Below are positions 28,015 through 37,294 of a stretch of 60,418 bases of DNA, one piece after another (within the stretch, counting starts at the first letter, position 1; each line of letters opens with the position of its first letter). The notes under the pieces were generated by a model. It was given only the letters and a program-made list of their open reading frames with translations, was not told the origin of the DNA and searched no databases. The stretch is taken from NCBI GenBank assembly GCA_018651745.1, contig JABIDL010000014.1, positions 1 through 60,418 on the forward strand, read 5' to 3'. Origin of the DNA: Candidatus Neomarinimicrobiota bacterium. GTDB lineage: Bacteria; Fidelibacterota; Marinisomatia; Marinisomatales; TCS55. The position numbers and the translations under genes are program-made.

Positions 28015-28923
28015 TTAATTATTGCGACCAACCCATTGTTTCATTTTATAAATCCATGAAGATTTTTCATTTAACAAGTTTATAATTTCATCAACTGTTT
28101 CTGCAGCTGCATTGTTCCCCTTTTCCACTAAGGCGTCAACTTCATCAAAACTGGCCCAATGTAAATCTTTTACATGCGGGCGAATTACGAAATCTGCTTC
28201 AGCATTATTATATTTAACAAGATTCTCATAGGTTGCTTGATTGGCCCTCATCACAATTTCAAAAATATTAACTCGTTTCATTTTTGTAGAAGTTTTGCGA
28301 GTGATATCCACTGCAATAATAAAATCCGCTTGATCTCTTATTGGCTGAACTGGAATAGGGAATATCGCATTTCCATCCACTATAATTTCTTCCGAATTTC
28401 GAGTTGGCTGTACATAACCAGGAATCGAACTGCTTCGAACAATTGCTTCAATCAAATCACCTTCGGAATAAATTCGAGGTTGCATCGTTTCCAATTCGGT
28501 GGCAGTTATAAAAAGTGGGACCTTAAGTTCTTCAAATGTTTTAACGGGAACAAGATATCGAAATGCTTCTTCTAACCGTTTCCTTTTTATAATAGAATCA
28601 CGCCTGAGTGACACAACCATCACAAGATTATTTTTTATTTTTCTTGCCAATTGCCCAAAAACGGAATTAGAAAAAGTGCTGGGTACCACTTTGCCAACGC
28701 CCATTTGGTTAAACACTTTGTTGGTCAAAAAGGATTTAAACCTTTCTTCTACCCATACCGGATCTTCTGTTGCGGCATACATGGCACCAATGAGTGCACC
28801 GGCACTCGTCCCTGCTATGCAATCAAATTTGATGTTGTTTTCATGAAGAACTTTTAACACACCAATATGGGCAGCACCTCTTGCACCACCCCCGCTCAGG
28901 GCAAGCCCTGTTTTTAGTCTCAT
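28015..28923 (-). CDS. Patatin-like phospholipase
   Basis: 302 residues. Patatin fold with the oxyanion motif LALSGGGARGAAHIG (7-21), the nucleophile elbow GTSAGALIGAMYA (Ser in GxSxG, about 39-43) and the catalytic-dyad Asp in DGNAIFPIPV (about 180). No signal peptide, so it is cytoplasmic or membrane-peripheral, like RssA/YchK-type proteins. The C-terminal ~80 residues are helical and charged. Substrate is unknown; lipid acyl hydrolase activity is expected from the family. Overlaps the cyclophilin gene by 4 bp. Confidence 0.9.
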   Translation of the reverse strand: MRLKTGLALSGGGARGAAHIGVLKVLHENNIKFDCIAGTSAGALIGAMYAATEDPVWVEERFKSFLTNKVFNQMGVGKVVPSTFSNSVFGQLARKIKNNLVMVVSLRRDSIIKRKRLEEAFRYLVPVKTFEELKVPLFITATELETMQPRIYSEGDLIEAIVRSSSIPGYVQPTRNSEEIIVDGNAIFPIPVQPIRDQADFIIAVDITRKTSTKMKRVNIFEIVMRANQATYENLVKYNNAEADFVIRPHVKDLHWASFDEVDALVEKGNNAAAETVDEIINLLNEKSSWIYKMKQWVGRNN

Positions 28924-29516
28924 TCGTTCTTAAGAGATTTTTTTTGAATGATTTTGATCGTCATTTCCACCCTTTCGATTGGATTGTCTCTCCGGTCTCT
29001 ATCTACAGCCACAATTTTATCTGCGACTTCAATTCCTTGAATAATTTGTCCAAAAACGGTGTATTTATTATCAAGTTGGTTCACATTATCCACACAAATG
29101 AAAAACTGACTGCTTGCACTATTCGGATCATTTGTCCTCGCCATAGAAAGCGCACCTTTGTGGTGAGGATGATCATTGAACTCTTCAGGAATTAACCAAG
29201 TATTTGGATCGTCTTCATTTCCAATTCCAAAGAACTTTCCGGCCCTTCCCCCTTGCCCGTGTTTTGTCCTATCCTCATCTTTTGAATTTGGATCTCCACC
29301 CTGAATGACAAATCCCGGAATAATACGGTGAAACGTTGATCCGTTAAAATAGCCTTCTTGCGCTAAAATCTTAAAACTTTCAACATGCTTCGGTGCAATC
29401 TCCGGAAAAAATTCGATCACCATATCACCAAACGTTGTTGAAATAACCGCAACTTCCGGTTCTTTTGCATTCGCCATCATAACCATCATAATTAATACTC
29501 CTATTCGTTTTTTCAT
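28920..29516 (-). CDS. Exported cyclophilin-type peptidyl-prolyl isomerase
   Basis: 198 residues. Signal peptide MKKRIGVLIMMVMMANA, then a cyclophilin domain with VESFKILAQEGYFNGSTFHRIIPGFVIQGGDP broken here into its usual motifs: YFNGSTFHRIIPGF (catalytic Arg in FHR), IQGGDPNSK, GALSMARTNDPNSASSQFFI and YTVFGQIIQG. It catalyses cis-trans isomerisation of prolyl bonds and probably helps fold envelope proteins in the periplasm. An insertion GNEDDPNTWLIPEEFND before GALSMAR is typical of bacterial PpiA/B variants. Overlaps both neighbours (pyrE and patatin gene) by 4 bp. Confidence 0.92.
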   Translation of the reverse strand: MKKRIGVLIMMVMMANAKEPEVAVISTTFGDMVIEFFPEIAPKHVESFKILAQEGYFNGSTFHRIIPGFVIQGGDPNSKDEDRTKHGQGGRAGKFFGIGNEDDPNTWLIPEEFNDHPHHKGALSMARTNDPNSASSQFFICVDNVNQLDNKYTVFGQIIQGIEVADKIVAVDRDRRDNPIERVEMTIKIIQKKSLKNE

Positions 29517-30088
29517 TTTAAACTCCTGCTCCCTGGTTTTTCTATTGGTATTTTCTTTAACGCCTCCGGCAAATTATCCGGTGCATAACTCACTGCTTCC
29601 AATTCTACAATACAATGCTGGTTTTCATGAAGTTTTACGGTACCGCCGCTGCGATCTACAATGATACCTACACCTGAAACATTCCCGCCTAAACTTTCAA
29701 CCAAATGTATCACTTCCTTAGCCGATCCTCCGGTGGTAATCACGTCTTCCACTACTAAAATATTTTCGCCTTCATCAATACCAAATCCTCTACGCAGTGT
29801 CATGTTTCCATTTTCTCGCTCGGCAAAAAGTGTCCGCTTATTCAAAATTCTGCCAACTTCGGTTCCGAGCACAATTCCGCCGACTGCCGGTGAAATCACA
29901 GAATCAATCTTACTATCTCTAAAATGATCGGCGAGAGTTCCGGAAAAAAGCGTTAAATATTCCGGATGCGAAAGCACCTTTGCACATTGAAAATAACTCG
30001 GGCTGTGTCGTCCGGAGGACAGAACAAAATGACCTTCCAGCAATGCGCCGGTATTTTTGAAAATGGCTAGAAAATTTTCAGGATTCAT
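29513..30088 (-). CDS. pyrE: Orotate phosphoribosyltransferase
   Basis: 191 residues. Transfers the phosphoribosyl group of PRPP to orotate to make OMP. Signatures: GHFVLSSGRHSPSYFQCAKVL (substrate loop, 19-39, split as FVLSSGRHS and YFQCAKVL) and the PRPP-binding NILVVEDVITTGGSAKEVI (about 110-128). Length and layout match the bacterial family that starts NPENFLAIFKNTGALLEGHF. Its first 11 bp overlap the pyrF 3' end, so OMP synthesis and decarboxylation are co-translated. Confidence 0.95.
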   Translation of the reverse strand: MNPENFLAIFKNTGALLEGHFVLSSGRHSPSYFQCAKVLSHPEYLTLFSGTLADHFRDSKIDSVISPAVGGIVLGTEVGRILNKRTLFAERENGNMTLRRGFGIDEGENILVVEDVITTGGSAKEVIHLVESLGGNVSGVGIIVDRSGGTVKLHENQHCIVELEAVSYAPDNLPEALKKIPIEKPGSRSLK

Positions 30089-30863
30089 TAAGGATATCTC
30101 TCATTTTTTTCACATAATTCCCCGCCGCATCGTGAATAGCTTGTTCACTTAAATCTCCAGCGAAACTTATGCCTCTTGAAACATTAATAAGCGCCAAACC
30201 ATTTCTTGTTCCGTTTTTTAAACTTGATTCTAAATCGCCTCCCTGAGCGCCAACGCCCGGAATAAGAAACGGAATTTCAGGTGCTTTATCACGGATCGAT
30301 TTTAATTCTTCGGGTGCAGTTGCACCAATCACAAGCCCAACATTATCTAGTTCATTGATTTCCATAGAAAGATCTATCGTTTTTTGAATCACCTCAGAAC
30401 TTTGCAAATCTGAAGCGGAATCGTTTGAAGTTCGGCAAAGGATAAAGGCACCTTTTCCAGGGTCAGATAAAAAAGGTTTAATTGCATCACGTCCCATAAA
30501 TGGATTAACGGTAACTGCATCAAACCCAAAATGTTCAAAAAGGCTTTTGGTATATTGCGTTGCCGTATTCCCAATATCGCCTCGTTTTCCATCTCCGATA
30601 ACAATCGCATTTGAAGGAATCAGTTTTAATGTGTCTTCCAGCCAACGAATACCTTCACTTCCCCACCGTTCAAAAAAAGCAAGGTTAGGTTTATAAGCAG
30701 CGGCGAACTCAGAAGTTGCATGAATCACCTTTTTGCAATGATCCTGTAATTCAGACAAACCAACTACGGCATCTGGAAAATTTTCAGGCGCAATATCAAG
30801 TCCAACGCATAGGTTTGACTGCGATTGGTTAACTCGTTCTGAAAGTTGTGAATTAAAAGACAT
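30078..30863 (-). CDS. pyrF: Orotidine 5'-phosphate decarboxylase, long (PyrF type 2)
   Basis: 261 residues; the longer subfamily found in mycobacteria and FCB bacteria rather than the ~230-residue E. coli type. Decarboxylates OMP to UMP. Catalytic motif VIGDGKRGDIGNTATQY (about 90-106) carries the D-K-x-x-D charge network, with substrate contacts in CVGLDIAPENF and PGVGAQGGD. First gene of the run pyrF-pyrE-cyclophilin-patatin; the 117 bp gap upstream must hold divergent promoters shared with the acetyltransferase gene. Confidence 0.95.
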   Translation of the reverse strand: MSFNSQLSERVNQSQSNLCVGLDIAPENFPDAVVGLSELQDHCKKVIHATSEFAAAYKPNLAFFERWGSEGIRWLEDTLKLIPSNAIVIGDGKRGDIGNTATQYTKSLFEHFGFDAVTVNPFMGRDAIKPFLSDPGKGAFILCRTSNDSASDLQSSEVIQKTIDLSMEINELDNVGLVIGATAPEELKSIRDKAPEIPFLIPGVGAQGGDLESSLKNGTRNGLALINVSRGISFAGDLSEQAIHDAAGNYVKKMRDILNES

Positions 30864-30980
30864 TTTTGTGGTACCAATTTACAGATTCATTTTCCTCGAA
30901 ACCAAAGCAGGATTAAAAGAAAATGAAATTAAATATCAAAACATGAATTTCAATTTTCCTGCGGAGGTTTAAATTCAAGT

Positions 30981-31601
30981 ATGATGGAACAGCTTTCATT
31001 TGATATTTCCCGATCATCTAAGTCTCGGATTATTGCATCCTCCGGGGTATTTCAGATCGAATTGCTCGACCATGCCGGTGAAGAGGATTTTCCCCAGCTC
31101 ATCGAAATTTCAAAACACCTCGCCAAAGAATACGGCGATCATGCAGTTTTGACAAAAGCAACCATCTGCCGATATTTCAATAAACCCGGGTCCCTTCCCT
31201 TCATTGCACGATACCGAAATGAAATTATCGGGTATATTATCGGCATTCCTGTAGAAGATATACATTCAGAACCATGGGCAAGGCTCGACGAAAATTTTGG
31301 GAAAGCCAATACACTATATACATACGCTTTCGTGGTTTTATCGAAATATAAAGGTCACGGCTATGCCAAAATGCTGAAGCGCGTGTACCTGAATTGGGCA
31401 AAGAAAAAAGATGGAATTCGTTTTATTACAGGGCACGTTAAAGCGGGAATTTCAAAAAATTTCACCGGAGATATCCGGATCGTGAATCGTGTGGAAAATT
31501 GGCATGGAATGGAAATACCTTTTGAATATTACCGCCGTGATCTCGGTCCGCCGCCGGGTGAATTCCAGAAGTACAATCCGCCGCTCGCGGAGCAGGTTTA
31601 A
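30981..31601 (+). CDS. GNAT-family N-acetyltransferase
   Basis: 206 residues. After a ~20-residue leader, the region 25-180 follows the GNAT order: an N-terminal helix pair, the strand LPFIARYRNEIIGYIIGIP, then YTYAFVVLSKYKGHGYAKMLKRVYL, where KGHGYAK is the acetyl-CoA pyrophosphate loop (Q/RxxGxG/A variant), then helix LNWAKKK. Substrate unknown. A GGAGG lies 13 bp before the first of two adjacent ATGs (30981 and 30984), so the second start is equally possible. The 3' end overlaps the convergent symporter gene by 4 bp. Confidence 0.8.
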   Translation: MMEQLSFDISRSSKSRIIASSGVFQIELLDHAGEEDFPQLIEISKHLAKEYGDHAVLTKATICRYFNKPGSLPFIARYRNEIIGYIIGIPVEDIHSEPWARLDENFGKANTLYTYAFVVLSKYKGHGYAKMLKRVYLNWAKKKDGIRFITGHVKAGISKNFTGDIRIVNRVENWHGMEIPFEYYRRDLGPPPGEFQKYNPPLAEQV

Positions 31602-33028
31602 TTCTTTTTTGTCAGCAAACTCACACTAATCAGGGCGAACAGTGAAGCACTAATCGCTGGAAGCACTTCATCCACACTGCCGTAAATATGCGCCGGAACC
31701 CACGTCCAAAGTGATGGCAGTTCCTTCCATAATAATGTGATAAATGTCCCCGATAAAATTGAAGCAACTGCGCCTTCCTTCGTGGCGCCTTTCCAAAACA
31801 ACGCAGCCACGAGCGATGGCGTAATCGCCGCTCCGTAAATCGTGTAGGCATAAAGCGCCCGCTCAAAAAATCCGGCGGATTTTGCAAATCCCAACGAAAC
31901 AATATAGGCGACAATCCCAAGCACCAATACTAACATTCGGCTTAAGAAAACTATTTTTTTCTGGTTTGCTTTTGGATTGATATACTCAAGATATACATCC
32001 TTCATGAGTGTCGTTGCCGGTACGAGTAAAAACGAATCCGCGGTGGATAAAATGATGCCGACAATGGTAGTCATCATAACGGCGCCAAGGAACGTCGGCA
32101 ATAATTGGTGTGCCGCATAAATGAGAACATATTTGCCGACTTCAGCATCCGGAATCAGACTCGCGCTAACCCAAGCTGTCGCGATAATTAACAATTCCAT
32201 GATTGCGACTGCAAAAATCAAAACGGTGGTTGCAGATTTTGCACCTTCTGCATTTTTGCTGGCGAAAAACCGCTGATACATATTGGCATCGCCCATTACA
32301 AGTAGAAATGGCGGTAGGCAAAAATTGATAATATCAATCGTGGAATACACTCCGAAAAACTGCATATGCTCCGGTTTCCCCATTGAAATGAATGATGCGG
32401 TCATTCCATCCGCGCCGCCGGCTTTGATCCAGAGCAGAGGAAACGCAATGAGGAAAGTAACCATCATAATAATTCCGTTAACAACATCAGTATAGGCAAC
32501 ACTCACAAGTCCGGCCAAAACCGTGTATGTAATGATGAACAATGCAGCAATGATCGTTCCTGTTTCCTCGGTGATCATTGGATTTCCGGCGCTATCTTGA
32601 AGTACCGTAAACAACACCGCACCGCCGGCATTGTACTGATAACTCACAATTACCATGTACGCCATAACTAATGCCACAACACTCAACAGGCGCGCCGTTG
32701 ATCCGTATCTGTCTCCAATTATTTCAGGGACCGTGAATTTATTGAAAGATCTCACTTTCCCGGCAATGCGCGTCAGAAACGCAATCCCGACTACACCGCC
32801 AATCGGCAAAATCAAGGCCGCCATTCCGGTCATGTATGTTTTACCGGCATTCCCCAAAATAGAACCGGTTCCCATCCAGGTTGCCATCATCGTACCTACC
32901 AGAATCCACGGTGTCAAAGATCGTCCGGCGACCGCAAAATCTTCCTGTGTTTTTATTTTTCCTGCTTTGTATGCACCGACTCCAATCAGCGCCAGCAGGT
33001 AAAGGGTTATAAAAGTCAGGTGCGTCAT
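31598..33028 (-). CDS. Sodium:solute symporter (SSS family)
   Basis: 476 residues with about 13 hydrophobic helices across the whole length, typical of SSS proteins (LeuT fold). Family landmarks: an N-terminal segment with DFAVAGRSLTPWILVGTMMATWMG, where the AGRSL motif follows TM1, and SADSFLLVPATTLMKDVYL in the sodium-binding TM8 region (Ser/Thr-rich, 'TADS'). It drives uptake of a solute with sodium across the inner membrane, fitting a marine lifestyle. Substrate not identifiable (proline, sugar, acetate and others occur in the family). 48 bp downstream of the DUF885 gene, so possibly co-transcribed with it. Confidence 0.9.
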   Translation of the reverse strand: MTHLTFITLYLLALIGVGAYKAGKIKTQEDFAVAGRSLTPWILVGTMMATWMGTGSILGNAGKTYMTGMAALILPIGGVVGIAFLTRIAGKVRSFNKFTVPEIIGDRYGSTARLLSVVALVMAYMVIVSYQYNAGGAVLFTVLQDSAGNPMITEETGTIIAALFIITYTVLAGLVSVAYTDVVNGIIMMVTFLIAFPLLWIKAGGADGMTASFISMGKPEHMQFFGVYSTIDIINFCLPPFLLVMGDANMYQRFFASKNAEGAKSATTVLIFAVAIMELLIIATAWVSASLIPDAEVGKYVLIYAAHQLLPTFLGAVMMTTIVGIILSTADSFLLVPATTLMKDVYLEYINPKANQKKIVFLSRMLVLVLGIVAYIVSLGFAKSAGFFERALYAYTIYGAAITPSLVAALFWKGATKEGAVASILSGTFITLLWKELPSLWTWVPAHIYGSVDEVLPAISASLFALISVSLLTKKN

Positions 33029-33076
33029 AATCTCAATATATTAGTAACCGAAAAGGATAGAGAACTGAAAGATACA

Positions 33077-34825
33077 TCAGTCCAACAGGATTTGCCTAAG
33101 ATACCGCACCGGAATGGAACCCTGTGACAACAATGTTTCATGAAACGTTTTTAGGCTGAAATCGTCTCCATGCTTTTGCTGATAATCTTTTCGCAATTCC
33201 TCAATCAGCATACTCCCTACAAAATAAGTAGAAAGTTGTGCCGATGTCAGTTGTGCTCTTACCCATTTCGCAGATGCTTCGGCTTCTTCCTGAAATGTTT
33301 CGGCTACCATTAAATTCATGGCTTCTTCCCGTGTCATATTTCCCGCATGAATTTTTTGATCAATAATTGCGTTTGCTATTCCTCGTAATCGCCATTTTTT
33401 CTGTACCAAGTCATATCGCGGATCGCCGCCACCTAGCCCTTCCTCAATCATCATCGCTTCGGTGTAGTGCGCCCAACATTCAATCATAACACCACTACTA
33501 AACACGGCTCGAATAAGAGACGGATGGCGGTTGGCATAATACAGCTGAACATAATGACCAGGTAACGCTTCGTGGATAGAAAGAATTGTAACCGAAATAT
33601 GATTATACTCTCTCAAAAAAGATTCAACTCGTTCGTTATCCCAGTCTTCCGGAACTGGCGAAACATTGTAATAGGTCTGCAAATTTGATTCCAGCGGTCC
33701 GGGTGCCTGCAAATTCGCCACCGAAACACCACGCTGAAACTCCGGCATCGGTCGGACTTCAAGAGGTTTGTTTGGATCAAGTGTGAGCAAATTTTTATCT
33801 TGAATAAATTGGGTCAGTTCAGAAATCGTACCGAGCGCATCTTCCATAACCTCTTCCCTGCCAACATGATCTTCTGAAATCCGGTCCAGTACGCGCCTGA
33901 CCATTTTCTGTTTATCTCCATGAGAATCAATTTTGGGTTCTTCGCCAAACCATTCGGTATAAAGCGGAAATGCTAAATCAGCCATATCATCTTGTGTTAT
34001 TTTCAAAAATTCCTCTGCTTTTTCCAAAACAGTCTTTGCTGATAAATTTTCTCGCAAAATGTGCGAAAGTTTATGTTCGTAGAGATCAGAGCCGAGTCTG
34101 AAATCTTTGTGTGGTTCCTTTAGCTTGTTTTCAAGGAATGCTTTAAACTGAGTGAGAGATGCCAAAGCTATTTTTGACGCACTTTTTATTTTGACCGCAA
34201 GATCAGATTCAATATCCTCTAGAAATAAATCTATTCCGCTATCCAGCATCTGCATCACACCATCGCATTGGCGGATGGCAGTGTTAAGATGAATTTGGGG
34301 ACATGAATCAAGAAGTGCTTCAGCCTGAAATAAGAAATTAGGCGTTTCATTTAGCCTACTTAGAAATGTATTGGCTCGTTCAGAAGCTGATGCAAACTCA
34401 AACCCAATTAAACTTTCGAATGCAAACCCTAACTCGCCCATATACACTAATGGATTCCACGTAGCCTCTTTTAATTCCAATAATTCAAATTGTTCACTAC
34501 GAATTGCATCAAGCAAGATTTCATAATCAATGTGGTCATTTTGGTTTAACCGTGAAAAATCTAGAGATTCAATTTGTTCACTTATATTTTTTAAGTATGA
34601 CGCTCTAGAATCCAACGCCTTGCGGCTGTAATCTGTTAACGAGCCATCATATTCGTGAACCCCAATCCAAGTTGCATTAACCGGATATGTTTTATAATAC
34701 GATTTTAGGAATGAATCTTTCAAATCTTTGAATTCGTGAGTAACAGCCAGAGACAGAACCATGAATACAAAAAAAGAAAGACCTAGACCACCAATTACAG
34801 CATACTTTAATGAAGGTTTATCCAT
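33077..34825 (-). CDS. DUF885 family putative metallopeptidase-like protein
   Basis: 582 residues. N-terminal signal peptide or anchor (KYAVIGGLGLSFFVFMVLSLAV), then a long helical domain characteristic of DUF885. The family's conserved block is present near residue 420: SIHEALPGHYVQLYYANR, with a following ECWAHYTEAMMIEEG and RGIANAIIDQKIHAGNMTREEA. The HExxxxH arrangement resembles a zinc site and the family is often described as peptidase-like. Exported; envelope location likely. Start lies only 22 bp from the divergent DUF255 gene. The sodium symporter follows 48 bp downstream, so it could process a peptide whose product is taken up; that is speculation. Confidence 0.85.
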   Translation of the reverse strand: MDKPSLKYAVIGGLGLSFFVFMVLSLAVTHEFKDLKDSFLKSYYKTYPVNATWIGVHEYDGSLTDYSRKALDSRASYLKNISEQIESLDFSRLNQNDHIDYEILLDAIRSEQFELLELKEATWNPLVYMGELGFAFESLIGFEFASASERANTFLSRLNETPNFLFQAEALLDSCPQIHLNTAIRQCDGVMQMLDSGIDLFLEDIESDLAVKIKSASKIALASLTQFKAFLENKLKEPHKDFRLGSDLYEHKLSHILRENLSAKTVLEKAEEFLKITQDDMADLAFPLYTEWFGEEPKIDSHGDKQKMVRRVLDRISEDHVGREEVMEDALGTISELTQFIQDKNLLTLDPNKPLEVRPMPEFQRGVSVANLQAPGPLESNLQTYYNVSPVPEDWDNERVESFLREYNHISVTILSIHEALPGHYVQLYYANRHPSLIRAVFSSGVMIECWAHYTEAMMIEEGLGGGDPRYDLVQKKWRLRGIANAIIDQKIHAGNMTREEAMNLMVAETFQEEAEASAKWVRAQLTSAQLSTYFVGSMLIEELRKDYQQKHGDDFSLKTFHETLLSQGSIPVRYLRQILLD

Positions 34826-34847
34826 TTGAATAATATTAAATTAATAG

Positions 34848-37052
34848 ATGATTTATCAAATTCCAACATTAGTGCGGAGCAAAATTAGGGACCATATTTT
34901 ATTTCTTTTTTGGATTGCTTTTTTTTCTGGTTGCTCTCAATCGGATGTCGGAAAAAATGCGAATCCTTCAGGAGAAAATCACATGAATAGACTTGCCGAT
35001 GAACAAAGTCCTTACCTACTCCAACACGCGGATAATCCCGTAGATTGGTATCCGTGGGGCGAAGAAGCATTTAAAAAAGCAAAGGAACTTGACCGCCCTA
35101 TTTTTCTATCCATTGGCTATTCCACCTGTCACTGGTGTCATGTAATGGAACATGAATCTTTTGAAGATGATAGTGTGGCAAAACTGCTGAACGACAATTT
35201 TATTTCTATCAAGGTTGATCGGGAAGAACGCCCCGAAGTTGATCATGTGTACATGGCAGTGTGCCAAGCAATGACTGGCGGCGGCGGATGGCCGTTGACA
35301 ATTTTTATGACCCCGGATAAAGAACCATTTTTTGCCGGAACGTATATTCCCAAAGATCGCAGAGGTCAACGTCCGGGAATGTATCAAGTAGTTCCTGCCA
35401 TTGCTGAAGCGTGGAAAAATAAACGAAATGAAATTCTGACATCTAAAGATCGCATTATAGAATACATCCAAAAAAACAATCAACCTTCTGTAGGACCTGA
35501 ATTACAGGAATCAGTCCTAGATGGCGCTTACACCTATTTTGAAAAACAGTTTGATTCAAAGGACGGTGGGTTTGGAAAATCGCCAAAATTCCCTTCGCCT
35601 CACAATTTAATATATCTGATTCGATATGCGAAAACTTCGGGCAATGCGCATGCACTAAATATGGCAGAAGAAACTTTAAAAGCCATGCGAAAAGGAGGCA
35701 TTTTTGATCAAATAGGTTTCGGATTCCATCGCTACTCAACCGATAGTCAATGGCGTGTTCCTCATTTTGAAAAAATGTTATACGATCAGGCTATGCTTAC
35801 CATGGCATATCTTGAAGCATTCGGCTCAACAAAGGATCCGTTTTATGAAAAAGTTGTCCGTGAAATTTTGACTTATATCACGCGAGATATGACAGACAAA
35901 GACGGCGGGTTTTATTCAGCCGAAGATGCTGATAGTGAAGGCGTAGAAGGGAAATTTTATGTTTGGAGGACCGATGAAATTCTAACCCTTTTGGGTGTGG
36001 ATGATGCTCAACAATTTATGTCTCTATTTAATATGTCTGAAAAAGGGAATTTTCGAGACGAAGCTACGAGAAAACCATCCGATAAAAACATACTTTTCCT
36101 TCAAAAAGATATGAAGACTCTTGCAACCAATTATTCAATGGAAGAAGAAGAGTTAACCGAATTCATTCATTATTCTGGAAGTGTTTTGTTTGATGATCGT
36201 GAGAAACGTATCCATCCGTTAAAAGATGATAAAATTTTAACGGATTGGAACGGACTCATGATTGCGGCAATGGCAAAAGCAGGAACGGTTCTCGGTGATC
36301 AGGATTATGTAAATCGCGCAAAAAAAGCAATGGACTTTATCCTTAAGAACATACGGAATGATGACGGAACTTTATTAAAACGATTTCGAAATGGGAAAGC
36401 CGGTTTGCCCGGACATCTTGATGATTATGCATTTTTATCGTGGGGATTAATTGAATTATATGAAGCCACTTTTGAAACTCGATTTTTAAAAGAAGCTGTA
36501 GAATTATCTGAGCAAATGGTGACTGATTTTTGGGACCAAGTAAACGGTGGGTTTTTCCTTGGAAAATTGGGTGATGAAGAATTGATTATCCGAGCAAAAA
36601 CCGGTTATGATGGTGCTATTCCTTCTGGAAACTCTGTGGCTGCAATGTGTTTATTAAGACTTGGCCGAATGACCGGCGATTCTAAATGGCTCGATTATTC
36701 AGAATCCATCTTTAAAGTTTTTTCTAGATCAATATCTACTACTCCACGTGGATTCACTCAACTGCTATCAGCGTATCTTTTCCAAACGAGCAACCCAATT
36801 GAATTTGTCATCGTAGGTAATCTGGAAGAAAAAGAAACCAGTATTGCGATCGAAAAAATCCGGAGTCAATATAATCCAAACCGGGTATTGATTCTAAAAA
36901 ACCCGAATGATAAATCATTATCGAATCTTGCACCTTGGACCCAAACCCAAATTCAAGTAGAAGGAAAAACTACATTCTATGTTTGCGAAAATTTTTCCTG
37001 CAAACAACCCACAACTAATATCAATACAGCATTGGGGTTGTTGGATGAATAA
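34848..37052 (+). CDS. DUF255 (YyaL/SPATA20-like) thioredoxin-fold lipoprotein
   Basis: 734 residues. An N-terminal hydrophobic stretch ending FFSGC suggests a lipoprotein (Cys29), unusual as many homologues are cytoplasmic. The DUF255 thioredoxin-like domain follows: [18 protein letters not shown], then [18 protein letters not shown] with CxxC at 94-97 and a downstream [13 protein letters not shown]. The remaining ~450 residues form an alpha/alpha barrel of the N-acylglucosamine-epimerase type ([30 protein letters not shown]). Biochemical function of the family is unclear. A GTG at 34872 would also keep the signal sequence and leave more room for divergent promoters, as only 22 bp separate this ATG from the DUF885 start. 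Confidence 0.88.
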   Translation: MIYQIPTLVRSKIRDHILFLFWIAFFSGCSQSDVGKNANPSGENHMNRLADEQSPYLLQHADNPVDWYPWGEEAFKKAKELDRPIFLSIGYSTCHWCHVMEHESFEDDSVAKLLNDNFISIKVDREERPEVDHVYMAVCQAMTGGGGWPLTIFMTPDKEPFFAGTYIPKDRRGQRPGMYQVVPAIAEAWKNKRNEILTSKDRIIEYIQKNNQPSVGPELQESVLDGAYTYFEKQFDSKDGGFGKSPKFPSPHNLIYLIRYAKTSGNAHALNMAEETLKAMRKGGIFDQIGFGFHRYSTDSQWRVPHFEKMLYDQAMLTMAYLEAFGSTKDPFYEKVVREILTYITRDMTDKDGGFYSAEDADSEGVEGKFYVWRTDEILTLLGVDDAQQFMSLFNMSEKGNFRDEATRKPSDKNILFLQKDMKTLATNYSMEEEELTEFIHYSGSVLFDDREKRIHPLKDDKILTDWNGLMIAAMAKAGTVLGDQDYVNRAKKAMDFILKNIRNDDGTLLKRFRNGKAGLPGHLDDYAFLSWGLIELYEATFETRFLKEAVELSEQMVTDFWDQVNGGFFLGKLGDEELIIRAKTGYDGAIPSGNSVAAMCLLRLGRMTGDSKWLDYSESIFKVFSRSISTTPRGFTQLLSAYLFQTSNPIEFVIVGNLEEKETSIAIEKIRSQYNPNRVLILKNPNDKSLSNLAPWTQTQIQVEGKTTFYVCENFSCKQPTTNINTALGLLDE

Positions 37053-37242
37053 AAACCTTCCTTCGGGGCTTGGACGTTTGTTAGCGCATTTTCAAGATTT
37101 ACTGGATACCGGAATAAAGACCATAATTAAGAAATCTGACCCATCAAGTGAAACCGGGAAAAAGAATAAAGTGTTCACCTTTTTTTCTGAAATGGGTGAT
37201 TCGTATTATAAAACATATGAAAAGGAAAAGCGTAAAAAATAA
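37045..37242 (+). CDS. Small basic hypothetical protein (65 aa)
   Basis: The ATG at 37045 overlaps the stop of the DUF255 gene by 8 bp (ATGAATAA), a typical coupling arrangement. The product is 65 residues, amphipathic in the first half ([20 protein letters not shown]), with a Lys-rich C-terminus ([11 protein letters not shown]). No family recognised. Possibly a small membrane-peripheral or nucleic-acid-binding protein. The frame stays open further upstream inside the DUF255 gene, but this start is the sensible one. The symporter gene begins 52 bp downstream. Confidence 0.5.
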   Translation: MNKNLPSGLGRLLAHFQDLLDTGIKTIIKKSDPSSETGKKNKVFTFFSEMGDSYYKTYEKEKRKK

Positions 37243-37294
37243 TTCGAATTGCTGTTTTGGCAAACACCTGATAATGCACTAACTTCCCCGCCTT

